Source: Streptomyces erythrochromogenes (GTDB lineage Bacteria > Actinomycetota > Actinomycetes > Streptomycetales > Streptomycetaceae). From it: a stretch of 64,000 bases of DNA. A program made the translations under genes and the position numbers. Below, in pieces: positions 45,229 through 56,051 of this stretch (its first letter is position 1; each line of letters starts with the position of its first letter). Location of the stretch: NCBI RefSeq assembly GCF_036170895.1, contig NZ_CP108036.1, positions 3,782,001 through 3,846,000 of the forward strand, in the 5' to 3' direction. A model generated the notes under the pieces. It searched no databases. It was not told where the DNA came from and worked only from the letters and a program-made list of their open reading frames with translations.

Positions 45229-45799
45229 GCCGTCTCTTTCGGGATCAGGCCTCCCACGGGGCGCGAACCAGATGCCCGAGAAGAAACGACACGGACCCGA
45301 AAGCCGGGTACATCCCGGCCGAGGTAACCGGAAGGCCTCGTCACGGCTTCCAGCCGCGCGGAAAGCCCTGTGACGCGGGTCAGTGAGTCCGCATACTTCG
45401 CAGCGAACGCCTCGTCGTTGACCACCAGGGACACGTAGTTCTTGCCCACCGTGCCGTCGGAGCACGTCGCCCCGACCAGGTAGCCGAACTCATAGCCGGG
45501 CTGGATCGAAAGCCGTACCCGACACAGTTTGCGAGCCTGCGACCAGGCCACCACGGTGCCGACGGCGTCACGCGCGTGCGTCCATCCGTCGGGAGTCCAA
45601 AGAAGCTGATCGGGAGCACGGCGAAGGTCGCGTGGTCCGTAGTGACGTCGACGAGGGCACGCGTCTTGGCCACTCGCACATCGGTGACCTCGGTCTGTTC
45701 GGTTCGGCCTTCCCGCAAGGTCCATAAGCGATCTCCCGGGCGCACATCGCGCGCCCGCAGCCGCCCGCCAACGGCATTCACCGTCTGCTTGCTCGGCAC
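45225..45799 (-). pseudogene. Frameshifted, truncated Hint/LAGLIDADG homing-endonuclease remnant
   Basis: Two frames together resemble one protein. Frame one (GTG 45799) gives VNAVGGRLRARDVRPGDRLWTL and TTDHATFAV, like intein blocks N2/N4. Frame two continues PDQLLWTPDGWTHARD and then YEFGYLVGATCSDGTVGKNYVSLVV, a LAGLIDADG-type motif. The switch is near 45614-45618, where adding one base would restore VTPDQ. The tail after RVVSS (GSRPVGGLIPKETA) looks non-homologous, and no C-terminal splicing His-Asn is present. It is therefore a decayed mobile element 75 bp beyond folE on the same strand. A sequencing error could explain the frameshift but not the lost C-terminus. Confidence 0.65.
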
Positions 45800-45874
45800 G
45801 CCCCACTCCGTCGGTCCCCCTCCGTGAACTGAAGTTGCGGAGGGGGACCGTGGCGGACAGCACCGACAATGCGG

Positions 45875-46483
45875 CTAGCGCGCCATGATGAGGCTCATCG
45901 CCTCGGCCCGGGTGGCCGTGGCCCGGAGCTGGCCGCGAACTGCGGACGTGGTCGTCTTGGCGCCCGGCTTGCGGATGCCACGGACCGACATGCACATGTG
46001 CTCGGCCTCGACCACGACGATGGCGCCGCGCGCGTCGAGGATCTCCATCAGGGAGTCCGCTATCTGGGTCGTGAGGCGCTCCTGCACCTGCGGTCGGCGG
46101 GCGTAGACCTCCACGAGCCGGGCAAGCTTCGACAGGCCCGTGATCTTGCCATTCTCCGCCGGGATGTAGCCGACGTGCGCGACACCGTGGAACGGCAGCA
46201 AGTGATGCTCACACAAGGAAACGATCTCGATGTCCTTCACCAGGACCATCTCGTCATGTCCAAGGTCGAACACCGTCGTCAGAACATCCTCCGGCTTCTG
46301 CCACATGCCGGCCAGGATCTCCCGGTAGGCGCGCGCCACGCGGGCCGGGGTCTCCAGGAGTCCCTCGCGGTCCGGGTCCTCGCCGACCGCGATCAGGAGT
46401 TCGCGGACGGCCGCCTCCGCGCGCTTCTCGTCGAACTCGCCGATCCTGCCCTCGTCACCGGTCAGGGTCACTGGGTCGGTCAT
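45875..46483 (-). CDS. folE: GTP cyclohydrolase I
   Basis: Protein of 202 residues. Zinc ligands C91 and H94 are in [12 protein letters not shown] and C164 in [32 protein letters not shown] is also diagnostic. It makes dihydroneopterin triphosphate from GTP, the first step of folate synthesis. GAGGATGAG precedes the ATG. A 15-bp hairpin separates it from ftsH, so it probably has its own promoter. Confidence 0.97.
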   Translation of the reverse strand: MTDPVTLTGDEGRIGEFDEKRAEAAVRELLIAVGEDPDREGLLETPARVARAYREILAGMWQKPEDVLTTVFDLGHDEMVLVKDIEIVSLCEHHLLPFHGVAHVGYIPAENGKITGLSKLARLVEVYARRPQVQERLTTQIADSLMEILDARGAIVVVEAEHMCMSVRGIRKPGAKTTTSAVRGQLRATATRAEAMSLIMAR

Positions 46484-46524
46484 CTCATCCTCGTTCCTGT
46501 CCGCACACGCGGTCGTACAAATGT

Positions 46525-46560
46525 GCCGCGCCCCCCAGGCTAGAACCTGGGGGGCGCGGC
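46525..46560 (-). terminator. Hairpin between ftsH and folE
   Basis: A perfect 15-bp stem (46525-46539 with 46546-46560, loop CTAGAA) lies 29 bp after the ftsH stop. Confidence 0.82.
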
Positions 46561-46588
46561 TTCCATTCCGGGTGGGTCGACCCTCCGG

Positions 46589-48613
<2,025 letters not shown>

Positions 48614-48617
48614 CCAT

Positions 48618-48638
48618 ACGGGGCGCCAGGCACCCCGT
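48618..48638 (-). promoter_or_regulatory. Hairpin between ribosome site and start of ftsH
   Basis: On the minus strand GGAGGG (48639-48644) is followed at once by a 9-bp stem with a CTG loop, and the ATG comes four bases later. Folding would shorten the effective spacing from about 25 to about 4 bases, so this stem may set translation efficiency. Confidence 0.4.
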
Positions 48639-48766
48639 CCCTCCTGCCCGTAGGTAAATGCTGCTGTGTGAGTAAAGACTGTTCTTCGGAATGTACCCCT
48701 GAATTGTCACCCGCGGCCCGTGGGACGGGTGACAGACCCGCCTTCCCCTGCTCCAACGGCGGGAAT

Positions 48767-48807
48767 CGCCCCCAGGTTCCCCGGTCGGACCGGGGATTCC
48801 GGGGGCG
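48767..48807 (-). terminator. Two-part hairpin after hpt
   Basis: An outer 7-bp stem (48767-48773 with 48801-48807) and an inner 7-bp stem (48779-48785 with 48789-48795) follow the hpt stop by about 9 bp. Confidence 0.6.
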
Positions 48808-48815
48808 GGGCGGGG

Positions 48816-49376
48816 TCAGCCGCCGTAGACGTGCGGGGCGAGGGTGCCGACGAACGGCAGATTGCGGTACTTCTCCGCGTAGTCGAGGCCGTAGCCCACG
48901 ACGAACTCGTTGGGGATGTCGAAGCCGACCCACTTCACGTCGATCGCGACCTTCGCGGCCTCGGGCTTGCGCAGCAGCGTGACGACCTCGAGGGAGGCCG
49001 GCTGGCGGGAGCCCAGGTTCGACAGCAGCCAGGACAGCGTCAGACCGGAGTCGATGATGTCCTCGACGATCAGGACGTGCTTGTCCTTGATGTCGGTGTC
49101 CAGGTCCTTGAGGATCCGCACCACACCGGAGGACTGGGTTCCGGCGCCGTACGAGGACACCGCCATCCAGTCCATGGTGAGCGGGGTGGACAAGGCGCGC
49201 GCCAGGTCCGCCATCACCATGACGGCGCCCTTGAGCACGCCGACGATGAGCAGGTCCTTGCCCGCGTACTCCGCGTCGATCTTCGCGGCCAGCTCGGCCA
49301 GCTTCGCGTCGATCTCTTCCTTGGTGATGAGCACCGACTGGAGGTCGCTGCCCATGTCCTTCTCGTCCACCCGCAT
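48816..49376 (-). CDS. hpt: Hypoxanthine phosphoribosyltransferase
   Basis: Protein of 186 residues. The PRPP loop is [18 protein letters not shown] (101-118, acidic pair E105-D106), with [18 protein letters not shown] and [18 protein letters not shown] also diagnostic. The start at ATG 49376 gives the usual family length; an internal ATG (MGSDLQ) seven codons in is an alternative. It salvages hypoxanthine and guanine. It lies 65 bp after tilS, the same order as in many bacteria where Hpt, TilS and FtsH are functionally linked. Confidence 0.95.
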   Translation of the reverse strand: MRVDEKDMGSDLQSVLITKEEIDAKLAELAAKIDAEYAGKDLLIVGVLKGAVMVMADLARALSTPLTMDWMAVSSYGAGTQSSGVVRILKDLDTDIKDKHVLIVEDIIDSGLTLSWLLSNLGSRQPASLEVVTLLRKPEAAKVAIDVKWVGFDIPNEFVVGYGLDYAEKYRNLPFVGTLAPHVYGG

Positions 49377-49441
49377 CACTTTCGTTGTCGGCCGGGGCTC
49401 CGGGGTGTCCCCCGGAGGACTCAGCCGTGTTTCAGCACCAA

Positions 49442-50512
49442 TCAGCCCTGCCGGATGACAAGTCTGCCACCCTGCCGCTGGGCCTCCACCCTGCCGGGCA
49501 GGTTGATGGCGCCCTGACCGCGCCATCCGGTGATGAGGCGGTCGACTTCCTCGATGTGGCGGGCGAAGAGGGAGCCCGCGGGGGAGCCGGCGGCGACGAC
49601 GGCCCGGCGCAGCACGCGGCGGCGGACGGCCGGGGGGAGGGCGTACAGCTTGGCGCACTCCAGGCGGCCGTCCTCGTCGCGTACGCCGCGGTCGGCCTCG
49701 GCGGCCCAGGCGTCCAGGGCGTCGGCGTCGTCGCGGGAGAGCTGGGCGGTGCGGGCGAGGGCCTCCACGACGCCCTTGCCGAGCGCCTTCTCCAGGGCGG
49801 GCAGTCCCTCGTGGCGCAGGCGGGAGCGGGTGTAGGCGGGGTCCATGTTGTGCGGGTCGTCCCAGACGGCCAGGGACTGGACCATGCACGCCTTGCGGGC
49901 GGTCTGCCGGTCGACCTGGAGGAAGGGGCGGCGGTAGCGGTGGGTGCGGCCGGGGCCGCCGGGCCCGCCCGAGACCTCGGGCATGCCGGACAGCGAGCGG
50001 ATGCCGGAGCCGCGGGCGAGTCCCAGCAGGACGGTTTCCGCTTGATCGTCCCGGGTGTGGCCGAGCAGCACGGCGGCGGCGCCGAGGCGGTCGGCGGCCT
50101 CGTCCAGGGCGCCGTAGCGGGCGTCGCGGGCAGCGGCTTCGGGGCCGCCGTCACGGCCGACACGCACGGCGACGGACTCCACCGGGTCGAGGCCGAGGGC
50201 GGTCATGCGGGTGACGACCTCGGCGGCGCGCTGGTCGGAGCCGTCCTGCAGTCCGTGGTCGACGGTGATGCCGCCGGCCCGGATGCCGAGTTTGGGGGCC
50301 TCGAAGGCGAGGGCCGAGGCGAGGGCCATGGAGTCGGCGCCGCCGGAGCAGGCGACGAGCACGAGTGGCGGGGTGCCCGCGCCGGTGCGACGGTCGGCAC
50401 GGGGGATACCTCCGGACGGGGTCCGGGGGAGGTCGGTGAGCTCGGTGAGGACGTCGTGGAGTACGCGGCGGACCGCCAGGCGTATCGCCGCGACCGCAGG
50501 ATGGGGACCCAT
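49442..50512 (-). CDS. tilS: tRNA(Ile)-lysidine synthase
   Basis: Protein of 356 residues from the ATG of [18 protein letters not shown]. The PP-loop motif is [15 protein letters not shown] (54-68). Family residues also appear in [27 protein letters not shown] and [11 protein letters not shown]. It converts C34 of the AUA-reading tRNA to lysidine and is essential in most bacteria. The frame extends upstream to GTG 50611 with Pro/Ala-rich residues, which I regard as leader. Two tiny ORFs precede it. Confidence 0.92.
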   Translation of the reverse strand: MGPHPAVAAIRLAVRRVLHDVLTELTDLPRTPSGGIPRADRRTGAGTPPLVLVACSGGADSMALASALAFEAPKLGIRAGGITVDHGLQDGSDQRAAEVVTRMTALGLDPVESVAVRVGRDGGPEAAARDARYGALDEAADRLGAAAVLLGHTRDDQAETVLLGLARGSGIRSLSGMPEVSGGPGGPGRTHRYRRPFLQVDRQTARKACMVQSLAVWDDPHNMDPAYTRSRLRHEGLPALEKALGKGVVEALARTAQLSRDDADALDAWAAEADRGVRDEDGRLECAKLYALPPAVRRRVLRRAVVAAGSPAGSLFARHIEEVDRLITGWRGQGAINLPGRVEAQRQGGRLVIRQG

Positions 50513-50611
50513 GTCCGGTGCCCTTCGATGGAGTTCGGATGCCTCGGAGGCTTCGGGTGGTGCGCTGGGGGGCGCTCGCCCGGCCGCCCCCGCGAACGGA
50601 GAGGATGTCAC

Positions 50612-50656
50612 TCAGAGTGCGTCGATGGTGACAGAGCCGAGCCGTTCCCCGAGCAT
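50612..50656 (-). CDS. Possible leader peptide 2 (MLGERLGSVTIDAL)
   Basis: A 14-codon ORF with AAGGG 6 bp before its ATG. Its TGA directly abuts the GTG (50611) of the in-frame extension of tilS, allowing re-initiation. Could be a real upstream ORF or chance. Confidence 0.3.
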   Translation of the reverse strand: MLGERLGSVTIDAL

Positions 50657-50674
50657 CGCACGCCCTTCTACGGC

Positions 50675-50719
50675 TCACGGTCCCTCGGACGGGTGATGCT
50701 GCTTCCCCCAGTGAGACAT
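50675..50719 (-). CDS. Possible leader peptide 1 (MSHWGKQHHPSEGP)
   Basis: A 14-codon ORF with GGAGAGG 7 bp before its ATG, which is a better ribosome site than that of tilS. It lies 18 bp upstream of the second tiny ORF. No matching known leader peptide is recalled. Confidence 0.3.
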   Translation of the reverse strand: MSHWGKQHHPSEGP

Positions 50720-50785
50720 GTTTAGGCCTCTCCGTCACGTGTGGCGCGGGTGAACGCGGGGGAAGCGGCGAGGCCGTGCGGGGCC

Positions 50786-50808
50786 GGCCCGCCGGCGCGC
50801 GGCGGGCC
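50786..50808 (-). terminator. Hairpin after the zinc metalloprotease gene
   Basis: GGCCCGCCG (50786-50794) pairs with 50800-50808 around a 5-nt loop, 14 bp after the stop at 50822. The stem is only 9 bp but all G/C except none mismatched. Confidence 0.55.
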
Positions 50809-50821
50809 CGTGCTCCCGGCG

Positions 50822-51973
50822 TCACCCCTCCCGGTTCTCTCCGCCCCCCTCGCTCCCCTTGCCGTGGACCCGGGCCACCCAGTCCGCGGGCCGGTCGATC
50901 TCCGCCTTGGTGGGCAGTGTGTTCGGTGAGGTCCAGACCCGGTTGAAGCCGTCCATGCCGACCTGGCCGACGACGGCCCGCACGAAGCGCTCGCCGTCGC
51001 GGTACTGGCGCAGCTTGGCGTCGAGGCCGAGCAGCTTGCGCAGGGCGGCGTCGAGCCGGCCGGCCCCGCTGGCGCGGCGCTGCTGGAACTTCTCGCGGAT
51101 CTCGGCGACCGAGGGCACCACCTGGGGACCGACCCCGTCCATGACGAAGTCGGCGTGGCCCTCCAGGAGGGACATGACGGCGGTGAGGCGGGCGAGGATC
51201 TCGCGCTGCTCGGGGGTCTGCACGAGCTCGACGAGGGAGCGGCCCTCGTCCCCGTGCTCGGCGTCCGGGCGGGCGCCGGCGAAGGACTGGGCGGCTTCCC
51301 GGATGCGTTCGAGCACCGTCATCGGGTCGACTTCGGTGGCGCCGAGAAACGTCTGGATTTCGCCTTCGAGGTGGGCGCGCAGCCACGGGACGGCCGTGAA
51401 CTGGGTACGGTGCGTCTCCTCGTGCAGGCAGACCCACAGTCGGAAGTCGTGCGGGGCCACCTCCAGCTCGCGCTCGACGTGCACGATGTTCGGGGCGACG
51501 AGCAGCAGCCGGCCGCCCGCCGCGCCGGCCGGCAGGTCGCGGGAGACGGGCGCGAAGGTCTCGTACTGCCCCAGGACCCTGGAGGCCAGGAAGCTCAGCA
51601 GCATGCCCAGCTCGACGCCGGTGACCTTGCCGCCGACCGCGCCGAGGACGGCTCCGCCGGGGGCGCTCGCGCGGCGGTCCTGCATCTTGCCGAGGAGCGG
51701 CATGAGCAGCTCCCTGAATCCGGCGACGTTGGCCTTGACCCAGCCGGCCCGGTCGACGACCAGGACGGGGGTGTCGGGGACGGAGGCTCCTTCGGGGATC
51801 ATCCGGGTGAACTCGCGCACGTGCCGTTCCGAGGTCCTGGCGTGCCCGCGCAGCTCGGCGACGACGGCCCGCGCCTCGTCCCGGGTGACCTCCGGGCCGG
51901 GCCGTACCAGCCGGGTCGCGGTCGCCACCGCGAGGTTCCAGTCGACCATCTCCGCACCACTGATGCTCGTCAT
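50822..51973 (-). CDS. DUF2342-type zinc metalloprotease-like protein
   Basis: Protein of 383 residues. The zincin motif HEETH (184-188) sits in FRLWVCLHEETHRTQF, and EGHADFVMDGVG supplies the likely third ligand. This family was annotated as F420-biosynthesis-associated or DUF2342, but the motif points to a peptidase fold; its substrate is unknown. TACGGT lies six bases before the ATG, so a leaderless start inside the dacB-to-tilS run is possible. It follows dacB by 38 bp. Confidence 0.87.
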   Translation of the reverse strand: MTSISGAEMVDWNLAVATATRLVRPGPEVTRDEARAVVAELRGHARTSERHVREFTRMIPEGASVPDTPVLVVDRAGWVKANVAGFRELLMPLLGKMQDRRASAPGGAVLGAVGGKVTGVELGMLLSFLASRVLGQYETFAPVSRDLPAGAAGGRLLLVAPNIVHVERELEVAPHDFRLWVCLHEETHRTQFTAVPWLRAHLEGEIQTFLGATEVDPMTVLERIREAAQSFAGARPDAEHGDEGRSLVELVQTPEQREILARLTAVMSLLEGHADFVMDGVGPQVVPSVAEIREKFQQRRASGAGRLDAALRKLLGLDAKLRQYRDGERFVRAVVGQVGMDGFNRVWTSPNTLPTKAEIDRPADWVARVHGKGSEGGGENREG

Positions 51974-52011
51974 GCGTCAACCGTACGTGGGCGAGCCGTC
52001 CGGCGGACCCC

Positions 52012-53454
52012 CTACGGAGCGCCCGCGACGGCAGCGGCCAGCTTGTCGAGGCCCTTCTCGGCGCCTTCGGGGCCGGGGCTGTTCGCCGTCAGGAAGGCGA
52101 AGGCGAGGAGCCTGCCGGTGGAGTCGACGACGGTGCCGGACAGGGAGTTCACTCCGGTGAGGGTGCCGGTCTTGGCGCGGACCAGGCCGGCGGCCGGGGA
52201 GGTGCCCGCGTTGCGGGCGCGCAGGGTCCCGGTGAATCCGGCGACGGGCAGCCCGGTCAGGACGGGCCGCAGCTGCGGGTGCCGGGGGTCGGCCGCCTTG
52301 GCGAGCAGGCCGGTCAGCAGGCCGGCGCTGACCTTGTCGGCGCGGTTCAGGCCGCTGCCGTCGGCGAAGCGGGAGCCGGTCATGTCGATGCCGAGGCCGG
52401 CGAGCCGGGCGGCCACGGCCTTCTCGGCCCCTTCGAAGCTGGCGGGCTGTCCGGAGGCGAGGGCGGTCTGCCGGGCGAGGGCCTCGGCGATGTCGTTGTC
52501 GCTGTTGGTCAGCATCCGCTCGACGAGCCCGGCCACCGGGGTGGACTGGGTGACGGCCAGCGGCTGGGCGCCGGCGGCGGCCTTGGCCCGGGCGGGTTCC
52601 CCGGTGACCTTGATGCCGCGTTCGGCCAGCAGGGTGCGGAAGGCGCGGGCGGCGGCCCTGGCCGGATCGTCGGTGCGGTCCACGGGCCCGGAGGTGGAGT
52701 CGTCGGGGCGGCCCTCGTCGGCCGCCAGGGCGGTCACGGGGGCGATGTTGGGGTTGACGCCGATCGGGTGCCGGACGGGGCCGGTGTAGAGGCTGTCGTC
52801 GTACCCGAGGGTCACGGTGTCGGTGCCGGCGGCCTTGAGGGCCTGGGCGGTGTCGGCGGCGAGGGCGACGAGGCTGCCGCCGGATCCGGCGGGGCTCTTC
52901 TTCTTCGCGGTGAGGGAGGGGTCGCCGCCGCCGACGAGGACGACCTGGCCGGGGGTGGCGCCGGGCACGACGGTGGTCCTGATCCGGTGCTCGGGCCCGA
53001 GGGCGGCCAGTACGGCCGCCGCGGTGGCGATCTTGACGGTGGAGGCGGGGGTCATGGCGTCCCGGGCCCCGGACTCGTAGAGCACCTGCCCGGTGGCGGT
53101 GTCCACGACGGAGGCGGTACGGACGGTGCCGAGCGCCGGGTCGGCCAGCAGCGGCTTCAGCCTGGCGGCCAGCGCGTCGGACGGCGTGGCCGCTGCGGCC
53201 TGCCCCCGCGGGACGCCGGGGCCGACGGCGCCGAGCACTCCGGGGGCGCTGGGCGCGGCCTGCGGGAGGGGTCCGGCACCGGCCGTGCCGCCGTGATCTG
53301 CGCCACCCGTACGGCCCCAGGAGGCGGCCCTGTCCCGCTCGGCCTTACGCTGGCCGGAGTCCCATGGACCGGCGGCGGTCACCGCTGCCACCGACAGGGC
53401 GAGGCCGGCGACGGCCGCACCCGCGGTGAGCTGCCACGTCTTGACCAATGGCAC
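52012..53454 (-). CDS. dacB: D-alanyl-D-alanine carboxypeptidase/endopeptidase (PBP4 family, S13)
   Basis: Protein of 480 residues from GTG 53454 with AAAGGGG about 10 bp upstream. A membrane/signal segment (about 8-28) and a Gly/Ala/Pro linker precede the penicillin-binding domain. Catalytic motifs are SxxK at S138-K141 in TPASTVKIA, SxN in LTNSDNDIAEALA, and KTG in VRAKTGTLTGVNSLSG. It trims or hydrolyses peptidoglycan cross-links outside the membrane. It is first in the leftward run and divergent from ppa. Confidence 0.92.
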   Translation of the reverse strand: MPLVKTWQLTAGAAVAGLALSVAAVTAAGPWDSGQRKAERDRAASWGRTGGADHGGTAGAGPLPQAAPSAPGVLGAVGPGVPRGQAAAATPSDALAARLKPLLADPALGTVRTASVVDTATGQVLYESGARDAMTPASTVKIATAAAVLAALGPEHRIRTTVVPGATPGQVVLVGGGDPSLTAKKKSPAGSGGSLVALAADTAQALKAAGTDTVTLGYDDSLYTGPVRHPIGVNPNIAPVTALAADEGRPDDSTSGPVDRTDDPARAAARAFRTLLAERGIKVTGEPARAKAAAGAQPLAVTQSTPVAGLVERMLTNSDNDIAEALARQTALASGQPASFEGAEKAVAARLAGLGIDMTGSRFADGSGLNRADKVSAGLLTGLLAKAADPRHPQLRPVLTGLPVAGFTGTLRARNAGTSPAAGLVRAKTGTLTGVNSLSGTVVDSTGRLLAFAFLTANSPGPEGAEKGLDKLAAAVAGAP

Positions 53455-53617
53455 CTCGGACCAGCCCCTTTCGCGATCACACATATGCGTGAGGGACACT
53501 TAACCACTGCGTCTTGCCGCGAGCATGGCACCCCACCCGACAGGGACGGGCCGGACGCGCACGCAGTTGAATCAATGCCGTCTCGAAGCAATGAAGCTGA
53601 TCATGGAGGAGCAGGAC

Positions 53618-54112
53618 GTGGAGTTCGACGTCACCATCGAGATCCCCAAGGGTTCGCGGAACAAGTACGAGGTGGACCACGAGACCGGCCGGATCCGTCT
53701 GGACCGTCGCCTCTTCACCTCTACCAGCTACCCGGCCGACTACGGCTTCGTCGAGAACACCCTCGGCGAGGACGGCGACCCGCTGGACGCGCTGGTCATC
53801 CTTGACGAGCCGACCTTCCCGGGCTGCCTGATCAAGTGCCGCGCCATCGGCATGTTCCGCATGACGGACGAGGCGGGCGGCGACGACAAGCTGCTGTGCG
53901 TGCCGGCCTCCGACCCGCGTGTCGAGCACCTGCGCGACATCCACCACGTGTCCGAGTTCGACCGCCTGGAGATCCAGCACTTCTTCGAGGTCTACAAGGA
54001 CCTGGAGCCGGGCAAGTCGGTCGAGGGCGCGAACTGGGTCGGCCGCACCGAGGCCGAGGCCGAGATCGAGGCCTCGTACAAGCGCCTGGAGGCGCAGGGC
54101 GGCCACCACTGA
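53618..54112 (+). CDS. ppa: Inorganic pyrophosphatase (family I)
   Basis: Protein of 164 residues. GTG 53618 ([20 protein letters not shown]) is chosen because GGAGGA lies 7 bp upstream and the length matches other actinobacterial enzymes; upstream codons add unconserved residues. The metal-binding acidic motif is [10 protein letters not shown], and [11 protein letters not shown] is diagnostic. It hydrolyses pyrophosphate to drive biosynthesis. Confidence 0.96.
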   Translation: MEFDVTIEIPKGSRNKYEVDHETGRIRLDRRLFTSTSYPADYGFVENTLGEDGDPLDALVILDEPTFPGCLIKCRAIGMFRMTDEAGGDDKLLCVPASDPRVEHLRDIHHVSEFDRLEIQHFFEVYKDLEPGKSVEGANWVGRTEAEAEIEASYKRLEAQGGHH

Positions 54113-54165
54113 GCTCACGCTCGGCGGTGACGGGCCGGGGCACTGCTCCGCGCCCCCCGTGACAT

Positions 54166-54200
54166 GGCGGGCGGCATCCCCTCGGGGGATGCCGCCCGCC
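54166..54200 (+). terminator. Hairpin after ppa
   Basis: A perfect 16-bp stem (54166-54181 with 54185-54200, 3-nt loop) lies 53 bp after the ppa stop. Confidence 0.85.
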
Positions 54201-54290
54201 GTCGTGTTCCCGGGCCGGGGAACCAGGTTTCGACGGGGAGGAAACGGTTCCGCATACTGATACTCCGGGTGATCACGAACTGGAGGACGC

Positions 54291-55934
54291 GTGGCGGAGG
54301 CCGACGGGGCGGAGGACAGGAAGCCCCAGTCCGACGAAGCGCACAGCGCCTTCACGCCGCCTGCCGGCATCGAGCCGGAGGTGTCCGGCGACGACCAGCC
54401 CACCTCGGAGTTCGTCCGCCCGCCGAACACCGGACCGGTCCCCCCGGAGCCGGAGGGCTCGGCGTTCGCCGCGCCGGCCACCTACAGCGCCGCGCAGTCC
54501 CCGCCCGCCTACACCCCCGGCCAGGGCTTCCCCGTCGCCCAGATGAAGGAGTCGCCCTGGCAGGACCGCATGCGCACGATGCTGCGCATGCCGGTCGACG
54601 TGCGCCCCGTACCGGACCTCGTGCAGCGGCCGAGCGAGGCGGGGCCCGCCGTGGGCCGCGTACTCGACCTGACGCTGCGCATCGGCGAGCTGCTGCTGTC
54701 GGGCGGCGAGGGCTCCGAGGACGTGGAGGCCGCGATGTTCGCCGTGGCCCGCTCCTACGGGCTGGACCGCTGCGAGCCGACCGTCACCTTCACCATGCTG
54801 TCGATCACGCACCAGCCTTCGCTGGTCGACCACCCGGTCTCGGCGAGCCGGACGGTGCGCCGCCGGGGCACCGACTACACCCGCCTGGCGGCCGTGTTCC
54901 GGCTGGTGGCCGACATCAGCACACCGGACACCGACATCTCGCTGGAGGAGGCCTACCGGCGCCTCGCCGAGATCCGGCGCAACCGGCACCCGTACCCCAC
55001 GTGGGTGCTCACGGCGGCCGCCGGGCTGCTCGCCGGGGCCGCCTCGATCCTGGTCGGCGGCGGGGTGCTGGTCTTCTTCGCGGCCGCGCTCGGCGCGGTC
55101 CTCGGGGACCGCCTCGCCTGGCTGTGCGCCGGGCGCGGGCTGCCGGAGTTCTACCAGTTCGTGGCCGCCGCGATGCCGCCGGCCGCCTTCGGGGTGGCGC
55201 TCAAGCTCGCGGAGATCGAGAACATCAAGGCCTCCGCCGTGATCACCGGCGGGCTGTTCGCGCTGCTGCCGGGGCGGGCCCTGGTCGCGGCCGTGCAGGA
55301 CGGCCTGACGGGCTTCTACATCACCGCGGCCGCCCGGCTCCTGGAGGTCATGTACCTCTTCATCGGCATCATCATGGGCGTGCTGGTCGTGCTCTACCTC
55401 GGGCTCCAGCTGGGCGCCTCGCCCAAGCCGGAGGAGGTCCTGCAGATCACCCAGCGGCCGCTGATCCAGATCGCGGCGTCGATGGTGCTCGTCTTCACCT
55501 TCGCGATCCTGCTCCAGCAGGAACGCTCCACGGTGTGGATCGTGACCCTCAACGGCGGGGTGGCCTGGGTGACCTTCGGGGCGCTGCACTACGCGGGCGG
55601 GATCCCGCCCGTGCCGTCCACCGCCATCGCGGCCGGGCTGGTGGGCCTCTTCGGGCAGCTCTTCTCCCGCTACCGCTTCGCCTCGGCCCTGCCGTACGTC
55701 ACGGCCGCCATCGGGCCGCTGCTGCCCGGCTCGGCGACGTACTACGGGCTGCTGCTGATCGCCGAGGACCGGCTCAACGAGGGGCTTGGCTCCCTGGTGA
55801 ACGCCGCGGCCATCGCGCTGGCCATCGCGATCGGGGTCAACCTGGGGTCGGAGACCTCCCGGCTGTTCATGCGCATCCCCGGTGCGGCGAGCGCCAAGGG
55901 CCGTGCCGCGGCGAAGCGGACCCGCGGCTACTGA
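54291..55934 (+). CDS. ThrE-type threonine/serine exporter family membrane protein
   Basis: Protein of 547 residues from a GTG with GGAGGACG upstream. A long disordered N-terminus (1-110) leads to the ThrE domain (PF06738; LRIGELLLSGGEGSEDVEAAMFAVARSYGL) and about ten membrane segments (roughly 235-530). In corynebacteria the family exports threonine and serine; the substrate here is not predictable. Hairpins on both sides indicate a monocistronic unit. Confidence 0.88.
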   Translation: MAEADGAEDRKPQSDEAHSAFTPPAGIEPEVSGDDQPTSEFVRPPNTGPVPPEPEGSAFAAPATYSAAQSPPAYTPGQGFPVAQMKESPWQDRMRTMLRMPVDVRPVPDLVQRPSEAGPAVGRVLDLTLRIGELLLSGGEGSEDVEAAMFAVARSYGLDRCEPTVTFTMLSITHQPSLVDHPVSASRTVRRRGTDYTRLAAVFRLVADISTPDTDISLEEAYRRLAEIRRNRHPYPTWVLTAAAGLLAGAASILVGGGVLVFFAAALGAVLGDRLAWLCAGRGLPEFYQFVAAAMPPAAFGVALKLAEIENIKASAVITGGLFALLPGRALVAAVQDGLTGFYITAAARLLEVMYLFIGIIMGVLVVLYLGLQLGASPKPEEVLQITQRPLIQIAASMVLVFTFAILLQQERSTVWIVTLNGGVAWVTFGALHYAGGIPPVPSTAIAAGLVGLFGQLFSRYRFASALPYVTAAIGPLLPGSATYYGLLLIAEDRLNEGLGSLVNAAAIALAIAIGVNLGSETSRLFMRIPGAASAKGRAAAKRTRGY

Positions 55935-55991
55935 CGGCACCGACCGTGCCGGCGGCCGCCGACGGCCCTCGCTCCGGGTGCCGGACACGCG

Positions 55992-56038
55992 GAACGGGCC
56001 GCACCCCTGCCCCGGCGGGGCGGGCGTGCGGCCCGTTC
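55992..56038. terminator. Bidirectional hairpin between exporter and dedA genes
   Basis: GAACGGGCCGCAC (55992-56004) pairs perfectly with 56026-56038; the loop itself contains complementary CCCGCC/GGCGGG-type arms. It ends 13 bp from the dedA stop. Confidence 0.75.
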
Positions 56039-56051
56039 GACGCGTGCGGTC

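Larger units (their letters stand above)
50513..50821 (-). other. tilS leader region (309 bp)
   Basis: This region holds a hairpin behind the metalloprotease gene (50786-50808), two 14-codon ORFs with ribosome sites, and a non-conserved in-frame extension of tilS. The +/- strand open frames here are otherwise unconvincing. Confidence 0.5.

Noticed and set aside
50513..50611. N-terminal 33-residue extension of TilS from GTG 50611
   Set aside because: Residues are Pro/Ala/Ser-rich with no similarity to the TilS core; ATG 50512 begins the conserved part. Kept as a possibility in the leader notes.
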